From NCBI GenBank assembly GCA_023014335.1, contig JAECYW010000005.1:372001-436000 (forward strand): a stretch of 64,000 nt of DNA. The letters are read 5' to 3'. Both the position numbers and the translations under genes were made by a program. The first letter of the stretch is position 1. Each line of letters opens with the position of its first letter. This document shows positions 12,730-24,603 of the stretch, in pieces. Source of the DNA: Galerina marginata. Lineage: Eukaryota > Basidiomycota > Agaricomycetes > Agaricales > Galerinaceae. The notes under the pieces were generated by a model. It ran no database searches, had not been told where the DNA came from, and worked only from the letters and a program-made list of their open reading frames with translations.

Positions 12730-15010
12730 GCCAAACTCCAGCCCGATCTTCCTCTGCTCGGCAATCGGACCAGATTTATTTTTTCATTAGGTAATACACA
12801 GCCACGTTTATCATGCTCTCACAGCTACCACCATCCATCGATGGCTTTGCTTTCGAATCTTGGCTTGCTTCAGTCTGATTCTGGCTTTTCCTCAAATTTC
12901 TGAGACTGTAAACCGCAGCACCATGGACCTAAATGCCCCAGTGCTCACCTCAACGCAAGTATGCACGACAGGCAGTGCCTCCGCAGCTGTCCAGCCTGTT
13001 CACCGATGTCAACTTCATCGTCGTTCCTTCTTTGTGCTTGGCTCCCTGCACCTAAAGGTTATCTCCGACATCTCAGAAACGACCAACATCCATCCTATCC
13101 CCCAATCGATCACCCGCTGACCCGACGCCGAGTCGGGTTCCGGAACACCCTCGGGCACGTCCTACCTTCGCCTACCTTCTACTTACCCTCCTTCGTTGCT
13201 GCTCTCTTGCTATTTGCATGCTCACCCGGAAGAGCAATCGGGGATGGTCAGCATGAATTGTCGGCGGCACAGTGCCGTGGGTGTGGGAGTGAGTCCAAAT
13301 CTAAGTACCGCGGGTGGATACAAAAACAAAATGAATTCGAATCGCTTGTCTTCGATTTTGAGCTTGGATCCTACTTCTTACAATGTTCTTGGACTGGTGC
13401 GCATGGAAGGCTTCCAAACTTGAAACTAAATCGCAACGGAATGGATCTGGCATATAGCTCGATATCTTTTCAGTCGGCCTTGGGCCTGACTGACGGACGG
13501 AAGCTCGCATCTTTTCAGCATCTCTAGTATCGACGAGGTCTCGGATCAACGATCATCACCAGAACCTAACACGGCGCTCTAGAGTCTAGATCTGCGTCCC
13601 TCAATCGACCACCGGCCATTTCCCAGTCATCCTCGGCCCGCCTTCCACCTATTTCCATCCCGCCGCTTCTCGAGCTCCCTTAGCATGTTCATCGGGCAGA
13701 GAGGTGTGAGGATGTAGGCTTTTGAAAAAATAAGGTTGCACCGAGGGTGCCCGAGTAGAACAATTGTGGTTGGCGAAATGACGCAAAATGGAACGGCTCC
13801 GAGACGAAACGCTGCCCCTCGCTACCCTCCGCCGACATCGACACCCCGCTGCGCACTTCCTAACCCCCACTCACCCATCCCCGCGCTGCTCTCCTGCTCT
13901 CTTCGAATGCTCATCCACTCTACGTCCCTCATTTCTCACAAAATGGGGGCATGTCAGAAGGATGTGCTAACAATTCTCACTGAACAGCAGAGCAACATAC
14001 GGGTGGTATGGGTATGGTCGTTATTTAAGATACCTGCGCCGCGGGTGTCTGGTGAGACCAATTCCCTAGCAGATGGCGGGACGATACGAAACGGAATGAA
14101 TTCAAAACGCTGATCCGATAGTAGCTTGAGCTTGGATCCACTTCTTACTTGTTGCGATATCCTTAGACTGGTCAACAACTAGGACGGGGTTTCACTGGGC
14201 TATATATCCTCCCCTCAGCATACGACAGGATGAGACATAGAGCCACATGGCCCCGGGCTCAGGCCAGCGTAGGACGGGACCGAGAACGCGCTAGACTTCA
14301 AGGTGAAGGCTGGACAACTTCACAATTGAGTTGTACTCCTTTATCTCGATAATGAGGCTAGACACTTCGTTCTTATTCCCGTCCTGTGCACCCGCTTCCT
14401 CCTTGCGCTCGCGGCACCCTGATCCTCCGAAGACGACAACGACGAAGCAACCCGCTTTTAGCACTCCACTATGGCCACGACGGCTCTGGCATCAGGCATG
14501 AAGTATCGGACGGAACTGAGAACTCGCTGGAACTTCAAGGTGAAGGCTGGACGACCTCCCACTCGGAGCTGTACTCCTTCATCTTGATATCTTCCAATCG
14601 ATCAGTTTCTCATTGCGTCCTTCGCACCCACCTCCGCCTCACCTCCGACTTGCCCTCGCTGGACCGACGACGACGAAAAGTGAACTCGCCGTTAACACCC
14701 CAGTTGAAAGAACAGAACAGAATGATTCTCCTAATATCTTTGCCATCGGTGAGTTACTAGCTTATTGGATGAATTTCGATCTGAATTGACTATATGTAGA
14801 CCTCCAACGCGTGACTGAGCACTGCCGTCAAGCAGGCTGCGAGTGTGGACAAGTTACTACCGTTGCGATGATTTCTGCTTGATTCTCCTTGAAGATGGGT
14901 CTATTGTTCCCCTCCACGTTTCTGTTATTTCGTTTTTTCGAAGACTGTGCGTTTACTTAGCATGATTATTTTATCCGACCCTTTTTCGTTTGCCTCATCT
15001 CCGTCTCTCT
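12730..15010 (+). repeat. Decayed copy of the dispersed repeat family (block 2c)
   Basis: Modules in order: CATTAGGTAATACACAGCC near 12786; a shortened ATCGATGG palindrome near 12834; CACCCTCGGGCACGTCC near 13146; GTCTAGATCTG near 13583; CGAGGGTGCCCGAGT near 13742; GTATCGGACGGAACTGAGA near 14506 preceded by a similar module near 14270; an intron-like segment at 14749-14799; and the tail ACTGCCGTCAAGCAGGCTGC near 14820. It is a longer copy than 2b, with some modules doubled. No intact coding frame is visible. Confidence 0.75.
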
Positions 15011-15410
15011 TACCTTTATCTAGGTGTGCTTACAGGGAGATGTTATGAAGCTTCGTGCATTCTTTCTTCACAACTTCACTTATACCACCTTAGTGAAGAA
15101 TGCTCTTAGAGCTTGACAGGAGTTGTCAGTGGTACGCTTCCAAATGGTTGACATAACTCGTCGAATAATAAACAGAGGCTGCGATTGCTGAGGACCTCGA
15201 CGATAGAATGAAGTCTGGAGGAGGGAAGTTGGCTTATCCTGCTTATTCTGATGGGATATGTTTCTCAAGGATGAACCATTTGAATTAGCTGCGTTTAACA
15301 GAGTGAACATTTCTATGAACTTCCAAACCACCGTTGCTCTCCCATCGTGCTCATTCGGCGTGCAAGTGACTTCATCTCTCAAAGTGTGGTCATTGGAATA
15401 GACTTATCAA

Positions 15411-15690
15411 GCGTACCGTAGCAGTCCAAGGCTGCCGAAGGTCGGGTAGCGCATCGAGCGGTGCGCTATCGCGTCGCACCCAACGGCAAGAGGCAAGCAA
15501 AGGATTTTCGTCACAGAACCGCGCGTCGGACAGGCTGTGCTACTGATCAGATCGATCAAATCTATTGATATCTAATCTAATCCAGGCTTTGCACAATGCG
15601 CACCACGTGTTCTCCTTCCTGCCACCACGACTCCATCCCACACCTTGTGCTGATACCACCATCACCATCGCAGTCTCCGCCAACTGCTAT
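15411..15690 (+). repeat. Diverged duplicate of 60880-61140
   Basis: The two stretches share GGCAAGAGGCAAGCAA, CCGCGCGTCG, GACAGG(C/T)TGTGCTAC and GATCTAATCTAATC in the same order and spacing. They are not part of the main repeat family. The partner copy is cut short next to the LTR element at the right end of the window. Confidence 0.7.
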
Positions 15691-16382
15691 TGTCACTGTG
15701 CTACGCAATGCACCTCAGGCTCGCTCTGACCGTCCGCCCCGTTCATCGTGAGGAGATATTTCTGTTGCCGTAACTGGGCGTTCACCTCAGTACGTTCTTT
15801 GAGCGTCATGCCGCTCCTGCTACTAGCTACTGACGACAATTAAGTGCTCGAGTTTGCCTCTCCGAGTCCTGCTTGCTGTCATCTCCCACTCTCGGTGCTT
15901 TCTCTTTTGATAATCTTACTATATCCCTCGTCGACATCTGCAGACCGCCACTCTTTCGCCATCAGCTATCGTCATCTCTGCATCTCCAAGCCGCGATCGC
16001 CGTTCTTGTTCGCTGCTCGACAATCAGGAACTGTTATCGACTAGGAGATTGAATTGGTGCCACTTAATAAGCTTGGAGGCGATTGACATTGGGCATTGGA
16101 AGTAGTAGATGGCCCGAAATATCGTGGAACGCTGGCTTTTGGGTTTCTTGAAGTTGCACTGACTGGTACCGGTTGAAAACGATTTCTCCATGCAAAGCCA
16201 CGATCTTAAAGCTGTGCCGCTACGATTCCAGCTTTCCAAGTAGAAGTTTGGTTGTAAATACCGCTGGCTCCTGGCTGGGTCTATCGTTTTAAATTCTGGC
16301 ATTGCAGTCAATGTAACTTCGACGAAAACTTGTGCATTACGACACCTTGGAAGCGCGGACGGCACCTAGTGCTACCACCATT

Positions 16383-16423
16383 GTGCATAATTTGACTCTC
16401 ATGAGAGTCAATTCATTATGCAC
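16383..16423. repeat. 41-bp near-perfect palindrome
   Basis: The centre TTGACTCTCATGAGAGTCAA (16392-16411) is a perfect 20-bp palindrome. It is flanked by GTGCATAAT on the left and its complement ATTATGCAC on the right, offset by three bases. A degenerate relative is seen at about 18111-18154. It could be a tiny foldback element or a joined pair of terminal repeats. Confidence 0.85.
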
Positions 16424-16984
16424 ACTGGACTCTAGGTCAGAGGTCTACTTTAGGTGGACGCCCTTGATGTGAAATATACGTCACCGTGCTACTCCACATG
16501 GGCTAGGACCTGAGTAAACCCAATATATTGTCGTGCAACAGGTCAACTTCCCATGACTTTTCCTAATTGGTTTATGAAAGGCGGCGCTTCCCGCCTAGAT
16601 GTTCCGATTTAGCTCAATTGCGCGCTCACTGGTGTGCCTACAGAGAACCCCTGCCACGCATAAACAGAACAAACATATAAGCAGCCGTATAGTGTGGCTT
16701 CTAGGTGCGATTTGGTCTCTGAGGCTCCTGCACTCGAAGTTTGAGAGCGAGGGAGACGTTGAAACAACAGATATAACTAGGGACAGAATTAAAAAGCTAA
16801 ATAGTTGAGATTATAGAGAGAAACGTAAGTGCTATTCACCGGATGTAGACGGCCATACAGGAGGATTCGAACATCTTAAAAAAACGTCGAAAATTGAATA
16901 AAAAATTTAAATGAGAAGGTGATTACAGAGAATATAAATGGCGTAAGATTCAAAAATTAGAGTGTGGTGCACAGGGGAATTGAC

Positions 16985-17017
16985 AAAAACGGTCGTCAAC
17001 TTAGCCAGACCGTTTTT
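16985..17017. repeat. Hairpin with 10-bp perfect stem
   Basis: AAAAACGGTC at 16985-16994 pairs with GACCGTTTTT at 17008-17017 across a 13-nt loop, and another AAAACGGTC follows at once. No coding context is evident, so it may be a remnant of a small inverted-repeat element. Confidence 0.75.
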
Positions 17018-18110
17018 CAAAACGGTCTTGCTAACGCGACCGTCGGCAAAGTGGCTGTGTCCGGCACGGAAGGCGAAATAAGCGGTAGGGCGCCTATTGC
17101 GCGGAAACGGCACAATTCAGCGTTGGGGCGTGAAGAGCGCGGCGGCGCTCAATTGCGAAGGATGTTTGCATTTTTATTTGAGCTAATTTGTGAGCATCAT
17201 AGTGAGATCGTGCATTAGTCTACGAGGCCTCAACTTTTCAAGCGACTGTACTGCACCTGGCCGGTGATCCCTCTACTTCGGCGCTTGAGAAATGATAAAT
17301 TGTTTCAGAAAATCTAAGAAGGGTTACACTGCCGATCAGATTAACAACAATAAGTGGGTTGATTATACATCCAGCATCAATGAGGTGATTAGATAGGTTC
17401 AAGTTGGATGCTGTCCTTAGCATTGTATGTCAAGATCTAGACGCGCATCATCGGACTTGTCAAATAAATCTCGCCTTTACTTTCAATGCAAAACTAAATT
17501 TTGATTTAGTGAAAACCGTAGTCCATTATTTTAGAGACTTGAGTTCATTTTTGGGGTATTGATGTTGGACGAGTTGTATAATATCTCACAGCTGTAAGGG
17601 CAGGTACAAGCTATGACTGGTATGTGATCGGGTGACCATTATCTTTCTAACGAGAACTGGCTGGTTCGAATACTTGTTACGCAGCTTATGCCCACAATAT
17701 TGGATCTCAGTGTGGACAAAAGAGCAAGTACTTACAAAGCTGCATGCGGCAGCCATCTGAATCGTAGTGAGAGCACTGTAGACGACGATCCGGACGGTCG
17801 CATACAGGTCACATACCAAGGGATGAGGTGCGGCCCGAGTAACCAAGCTAATCGTCGCCGTCGTCCCGAACGATGACGCTGCGGGTTGATCGCTGTTCCT
17901 CACGATGTGTGGAAAATTTGATCCTCATATGTCCATTTGGACATGTTCCACACGTTCAAGAACTGTTTCCGAGATGTTCTGTGTCTCCTTATGGTCTTCT
18001 TGTAAACTTATGCATAATTTTTGCGACGCCTCCCATCTGCGCAGACTGCACAGCCTCCAACTCTCGCATTGTGCATCGTCATGCATAATTCTGGCTTAGA
18101 CGATATTGTG

Positions 18111-18154
18111 CATAATGGACTTACTCTCATTAGAATCATATTATTCACAATTAT
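18111..18154. repeat. Degenerate relative of the 16383 palindrome
   Basis: GTGCATAAT is followed by a TTACTCTCAT core and then by TATTATTCAC. This repeats the order of the 41-bp palindrome with several substitutions in the right half. The two lie about 1.7 kb apart. Confidence 0.5.
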
Positions 18155-20461
18155 AGGGTCATTGCCTGCGGACGGGTCATGCGTCGTGCGACTCGGAGGG
18201 CTAGTACCGCAGACGAGAACGAGGTTGAAATGGACCGCAAGACAGAGGGCGAGTCGGGGACTATGAACCGGGATACGCATTTGTATCTCGATAGATGGCA
18301 TATGAGATCCCAGGTTCTTTGTTGTCTCTCATAGTATTCCTCCGTCTCGGCATATCTGAACAACCGCACGACTTTACACGCTTCCCAGAAATATCTATAT
18401 CAGCTCTAGATATTTTGAACTTCCACTTCGGCTCTGACGACGAGGACGGGAGTACGAGCATTGATATCGATGAAACAAGCAGCTGAAACTGAACTGTTTG
18501 ACTGCGCTTGTTTCTTGGTTTGCATGTAAGGCCCCCTCGTCCTGAAGTAGTCGTTCAAGGTGTGTTATCACGGACAAAGCTCCACCTCACTTTACCAGCA
18601 CCTTCACACATTGAACATGGGTTAGCAGCCAGCGGCGGCGAGGACAAGAACGACGAGTTCTCTGGAATCGAGGTGCATGTGTCTATGAAAAACAGACACA
18701 TAGGATGCTGCACCTCGATATACCAGGTTTTAATATCGACTCGTCTTGTCCTCTCCCAAAGCCTTTTCCAAATCCCAACTTCATTCTGTACTGACCGGAG
18801 AGAACGATCAAGAAACCCATCAAGTGCTCAGCGTCAACTTTCAGCCTGCATAATTAACATACACTCTCTGTCGTTTTCGCCGCCCATATCCTCATCTCCA
18901 GATGGGCCTTCCTTGCCTTGACTGACTTAGTCCTGGTGGGAAACTGGAGATTGACTATTTGATGGAATGGTGGAAGACAGAGAGCGTTGCTCACCGAATT
19001 TAAGCATGGCGTTGCTCAATTTGTCCCAATAATTAAATAACTGGCACCGGTTACGCCCTCGATTTCCCATAAAGCAGGATATTAGATGTGGCGTGAACTT
19101 GAGAGCATAAAATGAATATTTTGAAGTACTTTGAGCAACAGCCACAGATAAATCTCTTTGCTTTTGGGGCGAATGATGGCGGGTCAGAGATGCATTAGGT
19201 AATATGTACTGCCACGTCTGTCGCCTACTCACCTCATCATCAATTTTTTCTTCTTGAAGGAATGTGGCCTCCTTGTGTTCGTCTGAATCCTTCATATTTC
19301 TCAGCGACTTTGACACCGTAATCGCCAGCGTCACGACCCCATGTTACCCATAGCACCCACGCCTCCATACTAGAGTATCCTCCTCCGGTTCCGTCCGTTC
19401 ATCGTGATGGAGTATTTCTGGGGTCGTATTGGGGAGTTCTGTGTACCGCCCTCCAAGAAGATGTATCACTGAATATATAGCTCATACGAAGCCCGACGAA
19501 ATTCGCGACACCGCGGACCCTGCGAAATGAAGCGGCGAGGGTTAGCACAACGCCAACGCCAGTCAAAGGCTATCCAGCCTGTATCCAGCATCCATCCTCA
19601 AGGTTCTTTACTCATCACTACACCCCGTCCGTACGAGCCGAAGGACGCCTGCACCTCAGGTCCTCGAACGCTAACCCTAGCCCTACGAAATTGAGTCACT
19701 ACCAAGCTTTGAACAACCGATGATAGTGCCGAGACCGCAGGAGTGGATGCGTCGATACCCGCCGAGGTGAGTGCTGCTGCCGCTGACGACGATGGAAGGT
19801 GAAACTGATGACGGGTTGGGCAGATGACGCGAAATCTGAACGAGCGTCTGCACATGCAGTAATCGCATTCGCAATCGCAGACATCTCCCGCTCCAGCACC
19901 GGAAGAGCTTGAGTCTGGGTTTGCCATTCCGGACGCCAATCAACTACGCCCATGATTCGTCATCCCCTGGAGCCACCCCAGCAGCCGTGGTCTTCTCGTC
20001 GTACGCGTCTCCCGAGCAACGGTAGCAAAAACTCCAGCCCCAACTGCCGCCTCAACGTTCCTTCCTCTTCAACTCGCCCAGCCAGCAACACCAGTACCTA
20101 CTCCAAAATGCCGTCCTCCGTATCAGAAGCTATCTCCATCTTTGAAACCACGGGCGCCTTCCTCGCGTAACCCGCGCAGCGCCTTTCACTGCCTTAAGGC
20201 TGCGGTGAGGGGTGGCACGGGGCAACATGGTTCTGCCTAGTAAGGGACTACGAGAACTTCAAGATGCTTACGGATAACAGCGGCTTCCTGTCGTCAGAAC
20301 AGTTACGGAAGAATCAAGATGACGATCACAGACTCGGACCAGGCTAAGCAAGTATCACTTGTTAACGCTCCTTCTGACTTCGGGAGATCAAGGTGGTCGA
20401 TTTTTCCTCTATAGACCGGGAACCGGGCTCCTAAGTGTGAATTAAAGCGATCGATTGGATT

Positions 20462-20520
20462 GTGAATTGGTGAAGGTAAGGTGAATTGGTGAATTGGTGA
20501 AGGTGAGGTAAATTGTGAAT
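20462..20520 (+). repeat. Short tandem repeat of GTGAATTGGTGAAG-type units
   Basis: Units of 9-16 bp based on GTGAATTG and GTGAAGGT follow one another about six times just upstream of the GTPase gene. Confidence 0.8.
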
Positions 20521-20670
20521 ACTGACTGCCCCTTGCACCATTTCACGATGCAGCATGTTTACATCGTGTGTTTTAGGTTTTTGTAGGTATAAAGCCTAGA
20601 CATCAAGCCTATCTTCACCATCAAAAGTTTGGTCGACTGTTGTTCTCCTTTTTGAATAGTCGACTCCCCA

Positions 20671-22102
20671 TGGTTTCCACCGAAATGCTCGTCGGTCTTC
20701 AGCCTAGTGATGCATTGATAGCGTACGTCATTATTCCAGCTCACTAAGTGGCAGATTGAAATTAATAAATTAATAGCGTCATGGGGGCAACTGGAACTGG
20801 TACGTCTATTATGGCTCACCTACGCATTTTGGTGTCTAAGATAGAATCTCTCCGTATAGGAAAATCTACGGTGACTTTCTATTGTCCAAGCAATGAAATC
20901 ATGACCCAACTTAGAACTCTCGTTCCAGTTTATCAAGCTCCTCACGAACGACCAAAGCATCGTTATCGGTCACAAAACCGAATCTGAGACGAGCGATATC
21001 GCCGTATCTAGCTACTTTGACCATGACGCCGGTCGTTCCGTGTTTCTCGTCGACACGCCCGGGTTCGATGACTCTAGAGAAGGCGTCACGGACACTGATA
21101 TTCTTGAGAAAATCGTACAGTTCCTACAGCCAAAAGAGGGGTAAATCCAATCTGCATTTCTTCTCTCCAAACTTACAGCCGCTAATGACGAACTTCATTC
21201 ATACCAGAGGACGAAAGCTCAACGGGATCATTTACCTGCACCGAATCTCCGACCCCCGAGTCGGGGGCGTGTCCCGAAAGAACCTCAAGATGTTCAAAGA
21301 GCTGTGCGGCACCGAGCAGCTCGGGAACGTCCGCATCGTCACCACATACTGGAGCCACGTCGAGGCTCAGGCGGGCGGCGCCCGCGAAACGGACCTCGCC
21401 ACCACCGCGTTCAAGCTCCTCATCGGCGCTGGCGCCGTTCTGCGTCGGCACGATGACACGACCGCGAACGCGCGCTCTATCGTTGCTGAACTCGTGGGCA
21501 AGGCGCCGGTGATGATGCAGATCCAACTGGAGTTGAATGAAGGGAGGAGGTTGGTGGACACGTCGGCGGGTGCGGTTATCAACGAGGAGATCATTAGATT
21601 GCAAAAGAAGCACGAGGAGGAGATCGCGTTTTTGAAGAGGGAGATGGAGGAGGCGGCGCGGGTGAAGGACGAGGCGTTACGAGCTGAGCTGGCGGAGGAG
21701 CGGCGCGCGTTGGAGCAGAGGATGACCAGGGCAGATGAGGATAGGCGGAGATTGCAGAAGACTCTGGATGATGCATTGGAGACGATGGGGTTCTCGCTTT
21801 CTTCACGCAATATCAGGGTTGAGCACGCCGTGTTGCAGGCGGATTGCAGGAAGAGGGACGGGTGCACCTGGCTGGCGTCTTATCTTCCGCTTGATGCAGT
21901 GCTTGCTAACATCGATGGGAAGTTTGGACCGGGCTGTGCGTTCAGCAGGTCGGCTTTGGACGTCGCTCTGAGGCATAACTTGCTAGTGGCACATCTTCAG
22001 AAAATTGGAGGGAGCTGGGTTTGGGCTCAGGTCAATCTTGATGATTTCATTAGGAACGTAGACGGGGTTCTTGTCGCTGATATGACGGGATTTAGGGGCT
22101 GA
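20671..22102 (+). CDS. AIG1/IMAP-like GTPase with coiled coil and C-terminal cyanovirin-N homology (CVNH) domain, 397 aa
   Basis: Exons: 20671-20723, 20777-20799, 20860-20870, 20929-21140, 21208-22102. The N-terminal domain has a P-loop GATGTGKST (residues 21-29) and a DTPGFDD switch motif (71-77), followed by the YLHRISD and SRKNLKMFKELCG signatures of the fungal AIG1-like GTPases. The G4 position reads VTTYW rather than a classical NKxD, as is usual in these proteins. Residues about 222-291 are rich in E, K, R and L and form a predicted coiled coil. Residues about 293-391 read as a CVNH lectin fold: two pseudo-repeats, starting FSLSSRNIRV and ending NLDDFIRNVDGVL, with ANIDGKF between. Walker A is spread over three exons, and the 11-nt exon encodes exactly the end of G26 plus K-S-T. 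No signal peptide is visible, so it should be cytosolic. The HET gene follows 350 bp downstream on the same strand. The GTPase call is firm; CVNH is by motif recognition. Confidence 0.88.
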
Positions 22103-22452
22103 ACGTTGAACGTTGGTTAGTATGCACATCTACTCTAAATATGTCAATTCCATTTTGTTTCGAGGTTCAAATGTCCAGTACTGAGTACTATAGCTTGAAA
22201 GTTTTACATAAACGCTGACCAATTTTACCGGTTGGTGATGCGAAATCTTGGAGGAAGCAAATTTTGTATCTCACAATTCACAGCAAGACTTAGATCGGGA
22301 TAAATGCTCCATTCTACTTATCGCTGCCATACAGTTCTTAGCCTACAAATCCACATCACGTCATCATATCACATTTCATCGATGGATCGATTTTGCTGCT
22401 CATTCGGGAGCAGGAGCTCATTTATCATTGTCAACCATTTACATCCACCTCG

Positions 22453-24264
22453 ATGCGTCTCCTCAACGTGAACACTTTATCAGTCGAAGAATTCCTGAAC
22501 GAAGATAAATGTCCCGACTATGCTATCCTTTCCCACACCTGGGGCGACGGCGAAGTCTCTTTCCAGCAACTCCAGACAGACGCTGCGAAATCGATGGGCG
22601 GGTATACAAAAATCGAAAAGTGCTGTGCGCAGGCTAAACAAGGTGGCTTCGAGTACGTCTGGATTGACACCTGCTGCATCGACAAGACTAGTAGTGCCGA
22701 GCTCTCAGAGGCAATCAACTCCATGTACCGATGGTATCAAAATGCAAGAATCTGCTACGTATTCTTATCTGATGTGCCTAGTGATGAAGATCCCAGTGCT
22801 GAGGGATCCAAATTTTCTTTAAGCCGCTGGTTCACACGTGGCTGGACGTTACAGGAACTCCTGGCCCCAGTGCTCGTCATATTTTACAGCCGCGACTGGG
22901 TCGAGATCGGAACGCGCTCCTCCTTGCGAGAAGAGATTTCGAAGATCACCAGGATCCCAAGTGAAGTACTTATGTCCAAGCCGCTGAGCGAGATCAGCAT
23001 TGCGCAGCGCATGTCGTGGGCCGCCATGCGCCAGACCACGAAGATTGAAGACGCTGCCTATTCTTTACTCGGGATTTTCGATGTCAACATGCCAACGTTG
23101 TATGGAGAGGGCTGGAAGGCATTTATCCGTCTTCAAGAAGAAATTATCAAGAATTCTGAGGATGAATCCCTTTTTGCCTGGATGGATCCGAGTTTCCAGC
23201 CCTTTTCACGACACAAATGGGTTGACGAACATGCGAACAACCGGGACGATGTCGTGAAGGCCATAACCGACGCCAAATTATCTACACGCTACAGAACCTC
23301 CGGCCTCTTTGCCACCTCGCCAGCGGACTTTCGACACTCCAATGTAGTTCGGAGCGAAGGTGTGCCTGGAGGACAATATCCCTTCTCAATGACCAACAAC
23401 GGTCTAAACATCAAGCTGCCGCTGGCTCGTGTACGAGGCACGGATATCTATCAAGCGACGCTCAACTGCTACATCGTGGATCAAAATCATCCAATTGTCA
23501 TTTATTTGAAGAAGGAATCGCGCAACGACCGAGGCAGGCTGTACCTAACGGGACAAGGAGAACTATCGGAGCAGTATACCCGCTTTGTTGTAAACGACGC
23601 GCGTTATGCGACCAACGTGGAAAGGACACCGGAAGACATATTCGTGAAGGCAGTCTATCTTCCTCCACAAACAGAGTTGTCGACATTCCGCCAAAACTCT
23701 TCTCGATACGTCTTCCATCTGTCAATTACGTTATCGGCTTCCACTGAACATCAATACTCGGTGCTGGAGGCGTATCACGATCCCAAGTTCATAGAGTTTG
23801 ACCCGCCTGTACATGGCCGCCAGGTTCTGAGCGCTTTACCGGACGAGTCGTTTGTAGCAGCTCTTCGATTAGGTTATGAAGACCGTCCCACCGATCAGTC
23901 AATTATCGTCGTGGGCCGTGAACAATCTAAATCGAGTATATGGTGTAGCGTCTTGGCCCAACCTCCACAGTCACAGACGCGATCCACTTCCCTGAAAGAC
24001 CTCACCCAGTCACCTACATGGACTAATCTCCAGTCCGATCCTAAGAAGTTCGACGAAGCGGTCGTAAAGTTGCCTTTTGGCTCTATTATCTCCGCCTCCA
24101 TCCGCCCTGGCGCTCGCAGACAATCAGCTGGAGCCGTAGCTTTACCGGCGCAGGTGATCCTAGATCACCAGTATCTAATCGTTAAAGTCACCACGCCCGC
24201 AACCCAGCATGTTGATCCTTCTCCTGCGAGCAAAAAGTCCACCTGGTTTGGACTGAGGGCATGA
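22453..24264 (+). CDS. HET-domain (heterokaryon incompatibility) protein, 603 aa
   Basis: Single uninterrupted exon. The ATG at 22453 opens MRLLNVNTL, the usual start of basidiomycete HET proteins. The three HET blocks are present: YAILSHTWGDGEVSF (about 23-37), the YVWIDTCCIDK to SMYRWYQNA stretch (68-98), and RWFTRGWTLQELLAP (125-139). The conserved region KIEDAAYSLLGIFDVNMPTLYGEG (in two parts, about 197-220) follows. The C-terminal half (250-603) is a long beta-rich domain with no motif I can name and no transmembrane segment. HET proteins trigger cell death after non-self recognition in fungal fusion. In Agaricomycetes they form large families whose individual roles are mostly unknown. 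The neighbour upstream is the GTPase-CVNH gene on the same strand. Confidence 0.95.
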   Translation: MRLLNVNTLSVEEFLNEDKCPDYAILSHTWGDGEVSFQQLQTDAAKSMGGYTKIEKCCAQAKQGGFEYVWIDTCCIDKTSSAELSEAINSMYRWYQNARICYVFLSDVPSDEDPSAEGSKFSLSRWFTRGWTLQELLAPVLVIFYSRDWVEIGTRSSLREEISKITRIPSEVLMSKPLSEISIAQRMSWAAMRQTTKIEDAAYSLLGIFDVNMPTLYGEGWKAFIRLQEEIIKNSEDESLFAWMDPSFQPFSRHKWVDEHANNRDDVVKAITDAKLSTRYRTSGLFATSPADFRHSNVVRSEGVPGGQYPFSMTNNGLNIKLPLARVRGTDIYQATLNCYIVDQNHPIVIYLKKESRNDRGRLYLTGQGELSEQYTRFVVNDARYATNVERTPEDIFVKAVYLPPQTELSTFRQNSSRYVFHLSITLSASTEHQYSVLEAYHDPKFIEFDPPVHGRQVLSALPDESFVAALRLGYEDRPTDQSIIVVGREQSKSSIWCSVLAQPPQSQTRSTSLKDLTQSPTWTNLQSDPKKFDEAVVKLPFGSIISASIRPGARRQSAGAVALPAQVILDHQYLIVKVTTPATQHVDPSPASKKSTWFGLRA

Positions 24265-24603
24265 AGAGCATGGAAATCGATAAATATTACATAGGAAGCC
24301 TTTGGACTACGGTTAGACAAGTCTACGTAGAATACAATAGTTAGTCTTCAACATCACGATCCCAGTACATCCGTCTTTCAAATGTTCGTTCCTTTCGCGA
24401 CCACATATTGCGAGCTGGACTTGCCCTAACGGGAAAAGGTTGACTTCTTACAGGTGAGCGAGGAGAGGGAAAAACAAATACCGGCCTAAATACGGACTTA
24501 TGGAGAGCTCATATTCCGCCTATTGCTGCGCATGCGCGTAAAGAAAGGTTGTCGTGTCTGGCGGCATTGAAAACGGATAACACGGCCACCGCCTGGCGGT
24601 CGA
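24265..24603. other. 3' flank of the HET gene up to the inverted duplication
   Basis: No gene or known repeat is visible. It ends where sequence shared with the far arm of the inverted duplication begins. Confidence 0.5.

Larger units (their letters stand above)
15691..20461. other. Gene-poor region with palindromes and repeat scraps
   Basis: No gene with a conserved family pattern is visible over this stretch. It contains the palindromes listed separately, a short GTTCATCGTGA(T)GGAG string near 15747 that recurs near 19400, and a minus-strand segment at 19718-19768 that also occurs at about 438-490. A minus-strand frame at 19598-19939 is rich in Ser and Cys but matches no family I know and lacks a clear start. 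I leave it uncalled. Confidence 0.45.

Noticed and set aside
421..15010. CRISPR-like array because of recurring short motifs
   Set aside because: Repeat lengths and spacings are irregular, copies are diverged, and this is a eukaryotic genome with spliced genes.
21182..21867. Long minus-strand frames opposite the GTPase gene
   Set aside because: They are shadows of the GC-rich codons of the GTPase exon, which has clear family motifs on the plus strand.
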